This document shows positions 45,327 to 56,285 of a stretch of 64,000 nt of DNA, piece after piece. The notes beneath the pieces are model-generated. The model saw nothing but the letters and a program-made list of their open reading frames with translations. It did not search any database and was not told the DNA's origin. Origin of the DNA: Cannabis sativa (taxonomy: Eukaryota; Streptophyta; Magnoliopsida; Rosales; Cannabaceae); assembly GCF_029168945.1 (NCBI RefSeq), contig NC_083601.1, positions 17,016,160 to 17,080,159 of the forward strand, in the 5' to 3' direction. The translations under genes were made by a program, and so were the position numbers. The stretch's first letter is position 1. Every line of letters begins with the position of its first letter.

Positions 45327-46059
45327 CGATGTTAGAGATGATATTTGTAAATATACGAAAAAGATAGCATATAAATCATAACAGACTCGGGAGTCGAGAC
45401 TCGCTCGGCACAAGTCAGTCGTCACTGGGGCTGGCCCCATCTCTCAACGTATTGGTTTCTTCCTCACCACCCCCATAACTACATGATTTTTCATTTTTGT
45501 ATGTAACACGTGGTAAAATGGGTCCTCAGAAGATTCCACCACTAACTCCACACAAAATCTATTTATCTACAATAATTAAAATAAACAACAAAAATGAATT
45601 CTTTCTTCACTTGTTAACAAGAAAATATTAATAACAAAAGAAGAAAAAAAGAACACATTACCCATGTTTGTTCAAAGTTTTGTAAAGATAAACCAAAATA
45701 TCACAGTTAACTTAAGACTGCATTTACGGTTATGATAAGTAAAAGTTTAGTTTGCGTTTCTTTCTTTCGTTCAAAAAAATTAATAAATAAATAACGGGAT
45801 TATAGAAAAGAAAGCACATTTTAAAAAGTAAAATAAAAATTGTATTACCAAAAAAGACAAGGCACCTAATTTCATTTCCCACTTTCACTCTCACTGTATA
45901 TTCCTTTTTCTATTCACAGTTCAAAACAACATATATTTTTTCTTTTTTCCCAAAAACCCCCCAAAAAAAAGAAAAAAGAAAATCCCATTATCTTCCATTT
46001 TTTTTCTTCCAAAAAAAAAAACCCAAAAGGGTACTGTCTACTGTGACTACTGTCCTTGT
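45327..46059. other. 3' flank of the 46060 gene
   Basis: It contains a GC-richer patch at 45385-45460 of unknown nature, then AT- and A-rich sequence. No coding region. The 3' untranslated region of the minus-strand gene must lie here, but no clear polyadenylation signal was chosen. Confidence 0.4.
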
Positions 46060-46653
46060 TTAAGCTACCTCTTTCTCTGAAAAGATCTCAGTCCAAAACT
46101 TCGCCAGTGAATCACCATCGCCATCGCCATCACCATCACAGTCGATCATCAACCCTTCATCACTGGAACCCCACGCACCCTCCATCTCCGCCTCCAATCC
46201 ATCTTCCAACCACCGCTTCATGCTCGATTCCAGATCCAACCCAACCACTTCTTCCAAGCTACCGAACCCCGTCATTTGCGAACCAATGAAACCTCCGCTT
46301 GTGTAAACGCTCACCATGACCGACGAGTCCCGGTCGGAGAACGAAGACCCGCAGCTTTCCTCGTTCCCATTTATGGTTACGTAAGATGACGGCGTCGTTT
46401 GAAAAGTCCCCGGCGGCTCGTACGGATTCTCGATGAACCTGACCTTTGAGGGAGAGCTCTCCTCCGTCACCGTCGCGTCCAGAAGCTCCATCAGCTGATC
46501 ACTCATCGTCTCACTCGAGTAATCATCCTCTCCAGAAAGCCATGCAAGAATGTCGTCGTCTATGACATAATCCATGTCTGCTTCGACTCGTTTCCTCTTC
46601 TCAGTCGCCACCGCAGAATCTTGGGCCCCGTCGCTTACCTCGATGACCTCCAT
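46060..46653 (-). CDS. Uncharacterised acidic plant protein, 197 aa, single exon
   Basis: The only apparently intact ordinary gene in the window. The frame has no interruptions, its G+C is well above its surroundings, and a promoter precedes it. The N-terminus is acidic with a nuclear-signal-like KRKR at residues 19-22, then DYVIDDDILAWLSGEDD and a hydrophobic SDQLMELLDA. The centre has KVRFIENPYEPP and SSYVTINGNEESCGSSFSD. The C-terminal part has an aspartate-glycine run (DGDGDGDGD, from a repeated trinucleotide pair) and ends FWTEIFSEKEVA. There is no signal peptide, membrane span or catalytic motif. Layout and the central motif vaguely recall small plant nuclear regulators of the ABA-induced transcription repressor (AITR) type. 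I hold that only as a weak possibility. The start ATG is the first in the leader. Confidence 0.82.
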   Translation of the reverse strand: MEVIEVSDGAQDSAVATEKRKRVEADMDYVIDDDILAWLSGEDDYSSETMSDQLMELLDATVTEESSPSKVRFIENPYEPPGTFQTTPSSYVTINGNEESCGSSFSDRDSSVMVSVYTSGGFIGSQMTGFGSLEEVVGLDLESSMKRWLEDGLEAEMEGAWGSSDEGLMIDCDGDGDGDGDSLAKFWTEIFSEKEVA

Positions 46654-47040
46654 TTCTCTGAGAGTAACAATGTTTCGGAGTGAGAAAGATGAGAGAGAAA
46701 GAGTGTATACAATATGTTGTGTGTGTGTGTATACGTGTATACGTTTATATATATATTGACTATTTTGAGGTGGGGCTTGACCCAGGGATTGGTACGGTAC
46801 AGTTGGTTAGGTTCGTCGTGGGGACAAAGGGGAGAAAAGAAGAATCTGGACCCAGTACTTGGTGGGTCCCTAGCGGTAGCATCACTTTCGGGATTCTCAA
46901 CCGTTAGATTAGGATGCTATAGGAATCGAGGCAATCAGACGGTGAGAATTAAATATGTGTTGCTGATGAGGCAAAGGAAATTTGCCACGTCGATGATCTC
47001 GGTGACGTGTCGGAGTAGAGAAAGAGCGCGGCAAATCGCG
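46654..47040 (-). promoter_or_regulatory. Promoter region of the 46060 gene
   Basis: On the minus strand a TATA box (tatatataaacg, about 46745-46757) lies roughly 95 bp before the ATG. A leader rich in ctctct/cacaca follows. Further upstream, about 340-360 bp from the ATG, two ACGT-core motifs occur: gccacgtcg (46984-46992) and tgacgtgtcg (47003-47012, an ACGTGTC ABRE-like core). These suggest bZIP and possibly abscisic-acid control, by motif only. Confidence 0.55.
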
Positions 47041-47166
47041 AAAGGAAAAGACAAAACGAAAATTGCCAGCGAAGTTAGTCTGCACGCGCGTGTTTCTTAC
47101 GCGGATATACGGACGTTTGACATGATTTTGATTTGTGTTTTTTCCTTCATTTTCCTTTTGGTATTA

Positions 47167-47583
47167 GGGGAGTTATATTTGCACCCCATAAAATTATAAA
47201 TACACCTCAATATTAAAAAAAATATAAACTTAAATAATTTTTAAAAATTACTCTTAATATTTTTTTAAAATTTTTTCCTCACATTATTTTATGTTAATTT
47301 CAATACTTATTTTGATTTTATTTTTATAATTTTTTCTAACTCATGTATATATTTTTTTATTTTTTTCTAAGAAAACTTCATATAATTTTTTATTTTTAAT
47401 TTTTTTGTCATAATTTTTTAAATGTAATTTAATTTTGTTTGATAGGTATATTTTTTAAGAATATAAATTGAAAGAAAAAAGTTAAAAATACTTAGTAAAA
47501 TTAAAGATATAAATTTTATATAAAATAAAAATTATTAAAATAGGGTGTATTTAAAAAATTTTGGGGTGTAAATAAAATTTCCC
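47167..47583. mobile_element. MITE with perfect 9-bp target duplication (Mutator-like)
   Basis: 417 bp. The ends ggggagttatatttgcaccc and, reverse complemented, gggaaattttatttacaccc are inverted repeats continuing into aaaattataaatacacc. The 9-bp duplication ttggtatta lies at 47158-47166 and 47584-47592. A 9-bp TSD indicates Mutator-like mobilisation. It lies about 510 bp upstream of the 46060 gene's ATG. Confidence 0.9.
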
Positions 47584-47592
47584 TTGGTATTA

Positions 47593-48244
47593 TTAGACTG
47601 GATTACCTATTATACCCTTGCCCAGGTGTAATAGTAATACTTATTAATAATTGTGTGTTGAATGGAATTGTTTGGGGAAGAGAGGAATGAAATCTGTGTA
47701 TGAATAAGTTCCTTAATTAAGAGTATTATTATAAGTTACTTAATTAAGTTTATTATGATTAAAGTCTTAAATTGAAATTGGGACTTTTTTATTTTGAAGG
47801 GCCTGTTATAGAAAGGAAAAAGGAGAAAGAAAATGACTTGGGAAAATAAATGCCATAGATGAAGCAGAACACGTATGAATCTCATATTTTCTAAAGTAAT
47901 TACTAATTAGTGTTTTTCACGAGGTACATTAATTTTAATTTTATTATAATGAAAATACTAAAAATAAAAATGACATCTGTAAATCATGTGAACTTTCAAG
48001 ATGCATATTTTTGTTCCCCTCTGTTTTCTACATCGTCCCCATTTATATACAATTGTCTCAATTGCATTTTGTACTATTGTCTTATATTTATTGCAACAAC
48101 TGTATGATTATAAAATCCACCAAACTCAAACAACACGGGCACAGCGCGCTCCACTATTTTTGATGGAGTTTAAAATTTTATATTAGTATTTGTAGCATAA
48201 ATATTTAATAAATTATTAAAAAAAAAAGCATAAATATTTAATAT
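47593..48244. other. Spacer, no supported gene
   Basis: AT-rich. Short open frames around 47910-48190 show no domain. Confidence 0.45.
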
Positions 48245-48249
48245 ATATA

Positions 48250-48530
48250 TATATTTTGTTTAGAATTTCATCCATTCAATTGATACTATTTTGTTTATAA
48301 TACATTTGATTTGTACTAATGTGGATTTCATAATTTGTATTGGATTAATTATTTTTTAATATTAAATTATTTAATATTTAATATACATTTTTTTACAAAA
48401 TTAACAACAAAATAAAATAAATTATTATTATTTTGTCTCGGAAGATAAATTAAAATAATAAATAATAAATTCAAAAAAAAGAAAAAAATTGTATGTAAAA
48501 GAAATATTTAATTTTGTTGTATAAATATTT
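48250..48530. repeat. Dispersed AT-rich repeat related to 5760-6110
   Basis: Shares aatattaaattatttaatat and a downstream aattgtatgta segment with the repeat at 5760-6110. Borders not defined. Confidence 0.4.
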
Positions 48531-48564
48531 GTATCATATGTATTATATTTTTAAGGAGAATTAC

Positions 48565-48770
48565 TTCATATACTGTTTTTTATTTTTTAAAAAAAATTTA
48601 CAGTTTGAGTTTCTAATAGTTTCTTCGGTGGTTTCTATGTGGGTTGCTATACGATTTTTTGTTGCGATTTAGGTTGTAGCACTAGTTGCAATAAGATTTC
48701 TATGTAGAATTCCATAAAAAATGTAAAAAAAAAAAAATACTGTTTTGAAGCGTAAAAATATAAAAAAAAA
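48565..48770. repeat. Dispersed repeat shared with 33490-33690
   Basis: Same-orientation copy with tttttgttgcgatttaggttg, actagttgcaataagattt and tttctatgtagaattcc. Confidence 0.6.
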
Positions 48771-48939
48771 AATCTCTTTTTTTAAATTATTATTTTTTAC
48801 TTTAAAATATTAATTATAAATATAATTATTTTTCATATATATATAAATATGTGTAACTGGATTGGATTGATTACTTTTACATGTTGATCAACATTCAATT
48901 TACATAAGTGTTGACACGATTTTATAATTTTTTAACTTT

Positions 48940-49105
48940 ATTATTTTGTTGTGGAGTCTTGTGAAGTTTGGTCACATCATATCCCTCTTCTTGGGCTTTC
49001 TCAACAATTATTCCTTTGGGAAGGGGTTGTGCTGTGGCTTCGCTTTGCTTGTGTCGTCGACTTTCCCACCTGGTATGGATCCTAACGTGATGGCTTGCTT
49101 ACTGT
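48940..49105 (-). other. Possible unidentified exon remnant
   Basis: On the minus strand the sequence is unusually codon-like for the area. One frame reads PKGIIVEKAQEEGYDVTKLH and another, next to it, IPGGKVDDTSKAKPQHNPF; a frameshift would be needed to join them. No family was recognised. It lies immediately before the SIRE-like LTR and could be retrotransposon-interior or host sequence. Confidence 0.25.
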
Positions 49106-49116
49106 AAAGTCCTTTT

Positions 49117-50254
49117 TTGGCAAGTTAGTTGACAAAATATTTTTTCTTTTATGGTAAGATTCTTTTGTATACATACCCGAATTCTTACCTTGTGTTTTCG
49201 GTTTTAGTTGCTCTTTTCTTTCTTAGGAAAGTTGCACTTTTCAGCTGGACTTTCCTTTGTTTGGAAACTTCTTGTAAGAGAAGCAATTTTCTTATGGAAA
49301 GTTGTTTTTTAAGGAAACTTTGATTAGTGCCTTTTCCTTATTGATTTCGATTGTATCTTGATACAATCAGAATATCTAATCTGTTTTTGGCAAGAATCAA
49401 GCATTAATAGAGGATCGGACCCAATTATAGCAAGTTTCCCATTTCTGGTCTGATCAGCTGCGTCAGCATTCGAATCTGATGCAGCAGATCGTGTTTTCTT
49501 AGGAAAGTTTTTGTACAGCTGTAGATTCGATCTTGTGACTGTCTCTAAGGTTTCTATGTTATACAAATAGAGCCTAGAGAGCAGTCATTCCAATCAGCTC
49601 TTCCATTATTCATTTTTTGCACTTATCTTATTTGAGAGAAGAGAGTTTCTTTGTTTTGTGAGAGCCTAGTTGTTCATCTAGGTTCTAGTTGTTCATTTCT
49701 GTTCTTACTCTGTCCTAGAGGTTGTGAAGAACTACTTGATTGAACAAGAGATTGGTCTTCGGGAGAAGACTTGATAAAGCCTTACTTCGGGAGGAAGTAA
49801 GCACTTGGTCTTCGGGAGAAGACTTGTTGAAGCCTTACTTCGGGAGGAAGTAAGCACTCACACTTCAAAGACGAAGGGAGTTCGGGCTTGAAGGTGTTTC
49901 AAGAAGTCAGATTCATAAAGTGGATTACAAAGGATTGCGGCAATACTTTAGAGGGAGTCTAAACTTGTTTAAGTCAATTGTCTTTGTAATTTTGATACTT
50001 TATTAATTGATTTCATTCTCTGGGTGTGGCCCCGTGAACTAAGAGTGTTTGGGAGAACACTGATACCACGTATAAATCTCTTGTATCAAGTTATTTATTT
50101 TTTTGCAAATATTTTATTCTGCCTATTCTGTTTTGTCACTGCAAAACTGGTTTCTGCAGTAACAGAATTACTTTCTACTTCTGCAGACGCATACAGTTTT
50201 ATATTTTCGTATATATAATTGACATTTGGAAAAACACGGTTTTTCACTTACAAG
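49117..50254 (+). mobile_element. SIRE-like LTR, solo or with interior lost
   Basis: About 1.14 kb, homologous in layout to the 5' LTR at 27508-29140 read on the other strand. It has the start tttggcaagttagttgacaa, a TATA-like ttatacaaatag (about 49560), an R/U5 hairpin array, the phrase tgggtgtggccccgtgaact, and an end tttttcacttaca. No PBS or coding region follows because Gypsy A begins at 50261. No convincing target duplication was found, so solo LTR versus truncation is open. Confidence 0.7.
49755..49854 (+). other. Four-hairpin array in SIRE-like LTR
   Basis: Two tandem 53-bp units, each with two hairpins: gtcttcgggagaagac (49755-49770 and 49808-49823) and cttacttcgggaggaagtaa(g) (49781-49801 and 49834-49854). 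The loop core cgggag is the same as in the array at 27901-28046 but the stems differ. Confidence 0.85.
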
Positions 50255-50260
50255 CGGCTT

Positions 50261-52598
50261 TGTAATACCCTAGAAATAAGAAATGGATTAGCAAAACCCT
50301 AATTAGATAATTTTGAATAATTGAGGAATTATATTATTATATAGTTCAATATATGAGAATTTATTTGATTAATTATATGTTAAGACCACGTTGGTGAGCC
50401 AGGGGCATTTTAGTAATTTTGATCCGAGAAGGGTAAAATGATGAAATTAATTGTTGAAGAGCATGAAAATATGTTGTGGTTGTGGTATTGAATTTGTGAT
50501 GCATGTTCTTGGTTGTTGGGGTTGTCTTGAGCATGCTTTAAGCTTTAAATTCATAAGTTTGTATGGGTTAGAATTGGACAGAAATTAGAGGATTTGATTA
50601 GTGTAATTTTCTATTGTTGAGCTCTGAAATTTATTGTTTGAAGTTGGAGTTCAAGTTCTTGTTAATGGAAATTTGCTTGAGATGTAGCTTAAGCTTTGGA
50701 GCTTTGGTTGGATGTTGTTGATTAATGTTGGAATTGATGTTGTTAGCTCTCTATTGTGATGATTTTTATCTGTAAGAAGTTAATTTTGGGTATGGTTTGA
50801 TTGAGGTTCGAATATATGGTAAAGTGGGCATGTTTAGACCATAAAATCTGGTTTTTTGGGTTTTTCGAACCCAGTGGCCGCGGCCAGATTTATGGTCGCC
50901 GCGGCCATAAAACATAGCATAGAGCCATCTTTTTCCCAATTTTGTTTTGGCCATAACTTTTGACTCGAGACTCCGTTTCGGACGTTCTTTATATTGTTGG
51001 AAAGCTCGTTCTGAGATCTATATGATTATCTGTATTTTGAATGCCATGATTATATTTTATGAAAGTGTAATTAGGGATTAACCCTAGTTGTGAAATCCCG
51101 GGTTGAGTGACTAGGATTACCGACACCTGATCAGGGGCACCCAAGGGTTTGGAATCTCTGTTATTGCGGGACAACAGGTAAGACAGTAGTTTGCACGTAG
51201 AGTATGCGCGGTGGCGCTTATGTTGAATATGATATATGTGAGTAATTGCAACCGGGATTAGGGTTATTACCCTAACATGAGCAGTTTAATAGCCTAGGGT
51301 TATTACCCTAGTGATATATATATTGTGTAATACTATGCCATGTCGGATATATGTATATATTGGGATTATGAATTATGCGCTTAAGGCATAATTACACTAG
51401 ACTCGGTGAGCTAGTACATTGAGTTTAATTTTAATGCGGTGTAGGGTTATTACCCTAGAATATTGTGAATCCAGTGAAAGCATGAGTTAGGGTTAACACT
51501 CTTAGTAAATGTTATCTGAGTATATAGAAATGTATTATACGAGTGATTACATAGTGTGCAAGTTAGGGTTATTACCCTAAGATTATATATGTTGTAGTAA
51601 ATATTGAACACGCGCATGTATGTTAAGAGTTATGTGAATAAGATATAACTGGGTTAGACCTGGTATATATCACCAGGATAAACCACCGAAAGAACGTAAT
51701 ACATGGATTACGTATATACATGAATAGGGTTATGCGAGCAAGGCATAACCAGGTTAGGCTCGGTAACCAGAATCGAGGTAAACCCTACTGAGGCCTTATT
51801 GTATATAGATGTGTGAGAGCAACACGTAGGTCTATGCCACGTAGACATAAATAGGCATGTGAGCGTAACATGCAAGTCTATAGCAAATAGACAAATAGTG
51901 CAGTGGCACCAATAATTGTATGTTACATATTGAGATTAAGGGTTATGCGTCAAGGCATAATCAAGTTAGACTCGGTAACCAGAACCGAGATGAACTATTC
52001 TAAGGCCTTATTGTAATTAGACGTGTGAGAGCAACTCGTAGGTCTACGCCACGTAGATATAAATAGATGTGTGAGCGCAACACATAGGCCTACGCCACGT
52101 AAACATAAATAGACATGTGAGTGTGACATGCAGGTCTGTGACACACAGACATATATGAATGGCATTACTGTTTAAATAGCATGATGAGCGTATTATATTT
52201 GTTATGATTTATACTGTCTTGTTGGGCTTGGCTCACGGGTGCTCTACTGTGCAGGAAAGGGTGAAGCTGTGTTTTATCAGCCATGAGTGTAGGAGTTGGA
52301 CGAGGAATGTATATGTTTGGGCCACACTAGACCAAGCGGGTTGGGGTCTACTAGTGTTGAATTTTTGAAACTCTATTTTGCCGCTTAGGCCGGCTAACTG
52401 AAAGAGACTTGTAATAAAATTTGTAAATATTTTTTTGGGATCCCAACTGTTGTAAAGTTTAAATTATTACAAGTTTTATTTTCATTCCGTTTATTGCAAA
52501 AGTTTAAATTCTGCGCTATTTTGATTAGTATTCCCGTTTAGGGGATTAGGGTTTCGTAAATATCTTGGATAGTGTGCCTAATTATTTAGGGCGTTACA
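50261..52598 (+). repeat. Gypsy A 5' LTR
   Basis: 2338 bp, tgtaatac to gcgttaca. It holds four copies of agggttattaccct, a run of about 45-50 bp modules with cacgtagacataaatag (51790-52150), and a ccgcgg-rich insertion near 50872-50915 that the 3' LTR lacks. Confidence 0.92.
51790..52150. repeat. Tandem modules inside Gypsy A LTR
   Basis: Five diverged 45-50 bp units of the form gtgtgagagcaacacgtagg, tctacgccacgtagac, ataaatag, in two clusters (about 51800-51900 and 52018-52150). Each unit contains a small inverted repeat around gtctacg/cgtagac. The same set is in the 3' LTR (57788-58140). Confidence 0.8.
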
Positions 52599-52601
52599 AT
52601 T

Positions 52602-52613
52602 TGGTATCAGAGC
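52602..52613 (+). other. Gypsy A primer-binding site
   Basis: tggtatcagagc begins three bases after the LTR end; initiator tRNA-Met complement. Confidence 0.92.
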
Positions 52614-52929
52614 GCCAAGGTTTTTAAACTTCTTGTAGACCGGCCGAACATGTACATTCCTCGTCAGAGAAAAGCTCGACTCATGGTGCAGTAAGTATTG
52701 AGAGTAAATACTTTACTATTTGTGTGATCATCTGTTTACCGCTTTCCATTTTATGCAGTATGCAAGCATCTAGAGTATTTATGTGTTATGTGATGCCATG
52801 CTTTAAATGCTATTTGAGTAATGAATATTTATATGGGGTAAATAGATGAGTTAGGGTTTAAGGCAATAAGTGCGTAAGTGTGGTATTGGTGCTTAACTCG
52901 CTAGGGTTGTTGATTATAGGGGTACTAGT

Positions 52930-53830
52930 AATGGACCCTCCGTAATCATCTAGATCACAGGGCGAGCAAGTAGAGCCTGGGGCTGCCCAAACCAATCCAC
53001 CGGCACCGCCTCCACGTCCGCAGAATCCGGGGGATAATGTGAGGGTGGGTAATGCTAATCCTCCTGCTGACTGGCAGCAGATGTTTCAAGAAATGTGAAG
53101 TGTCATACTTCGTCAGGAAGAAGAGTTGCGACGACTAAGGCAACCGGCTGCCCCTGTTGATCAAGTGTTACCACCAGCATCGGTGTCAGTGGTGGGTAAC
53201 CAGGGGTTTGTTATGCCGCATAGAGACTCGGTATTTGAGCAGTTCATGAAGCTGTAGCCTCTGAATTTTCTGGGAGGTATTGATATAATAAAGGTCGAGC
53301 AGTGGATGAGCAATATTATCCGTATCCTCGATAATATGGGGGTGACGGGAACTAAAAGAGTGAACTGTGCAGCCTTCATGTTACAAGATCATGCCCACGT
53401 CTGGTGGGATATAGTTGTTTGAAGAAAAGTTTTACAACGTCGCTGTGAGAACTTCACACATGGAGGATTTTGTGAAGTTTACTTAGGGGAAAGATGTCAG
53501 TGGCCCAATACACCCTGGAGTTTGATCGGCTGTCTACGTTTGCTGGTGATCTGGTGCCCAGAGATTTCACCAAGAAACAGAAGTATGTGAGAGGACTAAA
53601 AGCCACAATCAGTCGGGACTTGAAGATTACCACTTCACTGACACTTTGTACAAGAAAGTGGTAGAGCTAGCCTTGATTGCTGAGGAGGCTGAGCAACATG
53701 TTGCGAAAGAGCAGACTGTAAAGGATGCATTCATGGCAACGAATCTTCCTGCTAGTGTTAATGTCAGTAAGGGGACCGACAATGGCAACCCTGATCACAA
53801 ACGGAAGGCTGAGGCTTCCAAAGTATGAGG
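52930..53830 (+). pseudogene. Gypsy A gag remnant
   Basis: Readable phrases across frames include FLGGIDIIKVEQWMSNIIRI, LDNMGVTGTKRVNCAAFML and AHVWWDIV, the retrotransposon gag domain. Further on, a 60-codon open part (53646-53828) begins MYKKVVELALIAEEAEQHVA. Stops and frameshifts are frequent. No zinc knuckle remains before the deletion to RT. Confidence 0.8.
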
Positions 53831-53899
53831 AAGTATTAGAAAGCTTCAGGGAAATTGAGGTGGCCATCAAGGTCAAGGATCCTCTTTCATATCATATCT

Positions 53900-56250
53900 A
53901 GAATATTCAATATGTAAGATTACCATTAGGGTGAATGACGGGCCAAGGTTGCATACCATATTTGATAAGGATTATATGAATCAGATGTTCCAGGATTACC
54001 TGAACAAATGTGTGATCGTGTTTGTTGATGACATCTTGGTGAATTCTAGTTATCTTGTGCCTCTTTCTTGGGGCACATAGTAGATAAAGATGGGATCATG
54101 GTGGATCCGGACAAAATTGAGGTTGTTCGGGATTGGCCAACACCAAAATCAGTTACTGAAGTTAGAATCTTTCTGCGCTTAGCTGGGTATTATCGTTGGT
54201 TCGTTGAGGATTTTTTCAAAGATTGTTGTACCCTTAACGGAACTGACCTAAAAGAACTTGAAGTTTGTTTGGACTGATCGGTGTGAGAAAAGTTTCCTGG
54301 AGTTAAAGCAACGCTTGATTACTGCTCCAGTACTAACTCTTCCTTCAGATAAGGAAAAGTTTGTGGTTTACTGTGATGCCTCGAGACAAGGTCTCAGCTG
54401 TGTGCTTATGCAAGCTGGAAAGGTAATAGCCTATGCTTCTCGGCAGTTAAAGGAGTACAAGCAGAGGTACCCTACTCACGATCTAGAACTCGCAGCAGTG
54501 GTTTTTGCGCTAAAAATTTGGCGGCATTACCTATATGGCGAGAAATGTGAGATATACACTGATCACAAGAGTCTGAAATACTTATTTACCCAGAGAGATT
54601 TGAATATGAGACAAAGACGCTGGCTAGAGTTGGTGAAGGATTATGATTGTGAAATCCTTTATCACCCTGGTAAAGCCAACGTAGTTGCTAATGCCTTGAG
54701 TAAAAAGGGGCAGAGTCAGATAAATACTGTGAAACAAATCTCCCAGCAGCTAGCAAATGAGATGACCCGAGCTAAGATTGAGTTGGTTGTGGGGCAGTTG
54801 GCTAATGTTACCCTACAATCTACTCTTTTAGAGCGAATCAAAGAAATACAAATGCAAGATCTAGAGTTGGTAAAAACCCGAGATAGGGTTTCGGCTGGGA
54901 AGGCTAGTGATTTCTCAATGGATGTAACAGGAATGTTACGATTCAGAGATCGTGTTTGTGTGCCTTTGGATGATGGTATTAAAAGGGGGATCATGGATGA
55001 GTCTCATACGACTCCTTACTCAGTTCATCCAGGGTCAACGAAGATGTACCAAGACTTGAAAGCCATATTCTGGTGGCTAGGCATGAGAAATGACATTGCT
55101 GAGTATGTTGCTAAGTGTCTTACCTGTCAGCAAGTAAAGGCTGAACATCAGAGGCCTGCAGGGTTACACCAACCATTGAACATACCAGAGTGGAAATGGG
55201 AAGATGTTGTTATGGACTTTGTGGTAGGTTTGCCTAGAACATTGGGACAGTTTGACTCTGTGTGGGTCATAGTGGACAGGTTTACAAAGTCAGTGTACTT
55301 TTTACCTGTTCGGAAGAATTTCTCCATTGACCATTATGCTGAGTTATATGCAGAGAAATTGTTCGTCTTTATGGTGTCCCAAAGTCCATTGTTTTGGATA
55401 GAGATCTGAAGTTTACCTCGAGATTCTGGGAGAGTCTCCATCGAGCTATGGTACTCAGTTAAAGTTCAGCACAACATTTCATCCTTAGACAGATGGGCAA
55501 TCCGAGAGGACTATTCAGATTTTAGAAGACATGCTACGGTCATGTGTGCTTGACTTTGAAGGATCATGGGTAAAGTACCTTCCCCTGATCGAGTTCTCTT
55601 ATAATAACAGCTATCAGGAAACAATCGGGATGGCTCCTTATGAGCTTTTATATGGAAGAAAATGCAGATCACCTATTCACTGGGATGAAATAGGTGAAAG
55701 AAAGTTCTTGGATCCACGAGGCTGTTCAGAGAACAAGTGAGGCAGTTGACAAGATTAGAGCGCGAATGCTCGCGGCTTAGAGTAGACAGAAAAATTATGC
55801 TGATCCAAAGCGTCGGGATATTATTTTCAAATCGGGGACAAGGTGTTTCTCTAAATATCAGCGATGAAAGGCATTAAACGCTTTGGTAAGAAAGGAAAGC
55901 TTAGCCCAAGGTTCATTGGACCTTTTGAAATCCTTGAGAGGATAGGGCAAGTAGCGTACAGGTTGGCTATGCCCCCAGCGCTGGCAGCTGTACATGATGT
56001 GTTCCACGTTTCAATGCTTCGGAAGTATGTCTCAGACTCGTCCCATATTCTAAGTTATGAAGCATTGGAACTTCAGCCAGACTTGTCATATGAGGAACAA
56101 CCAGTGCAAATACTCGATAGAAGAGAGAAAGTCTTGAGAAGCAAGACAATGGCACTGGTGAAAGTATTGTGGAGGAACGATAAAGTGGAAGAGGTAACCT
56201 GGGAACTCGAGACGGATATGCAGCAGAAATATCCAGAGTTGTTCAGGTAA
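53900..56250 (+). pseudogene. Gypsy A pol remnant: RT end, RNase H, integrase, chromodomain-like tail
   Basis: It picks up inside RT at IVFVDDILVNS (about 54019), with [20 protein letters not shown] (54071) and a frame change at about 54258. A long open part (54258-55409) contains the RNase [10 protein letters not shown] and [22 protein letters not shown], then the integrase zinc region ([14 protein letters not shown]) and core (MDFVVGLPR). More frameshifts follow near 55409 and 55500; 55531-55740 carries FSYNNSYQETIGMAPYELLY, and 55864-56250 the chromodomain-like tail [17 protein letters not shown]. Many lesions; not functional. Confidence 0.88.
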
Positions 56251-56271
56251 ATTTCGGGACGAAATTTCTAT

Positions 56272-56281
56272 AAGGAGGGGG
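56272..56281 (+). other. Gypsy A polypurine tract
   Basis: aaggaggggg shortly before the 3' LTR at 56286. Confidence 0.85.
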
Positions 56282-56285
56282 TAAT

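Noticed and set aside
46574..47199. Plus-strand frames up to 161 codons upstream of the 46060 gene
   Set aside because: They overlap the gene's promoter and the MITE end, are compositionally mixed and match no family.
51255..51590. Interstitial telomere repeats
   Set aside because: ttagggtta occurs but as part of a dispersed agggttattaccct motif, not as tandem tttaggg units.
51790..52150. CRISPR-like repeat-spacer array
   Set aside because: Units are diverged, few and inside an LTR present twice; the genome is plant.
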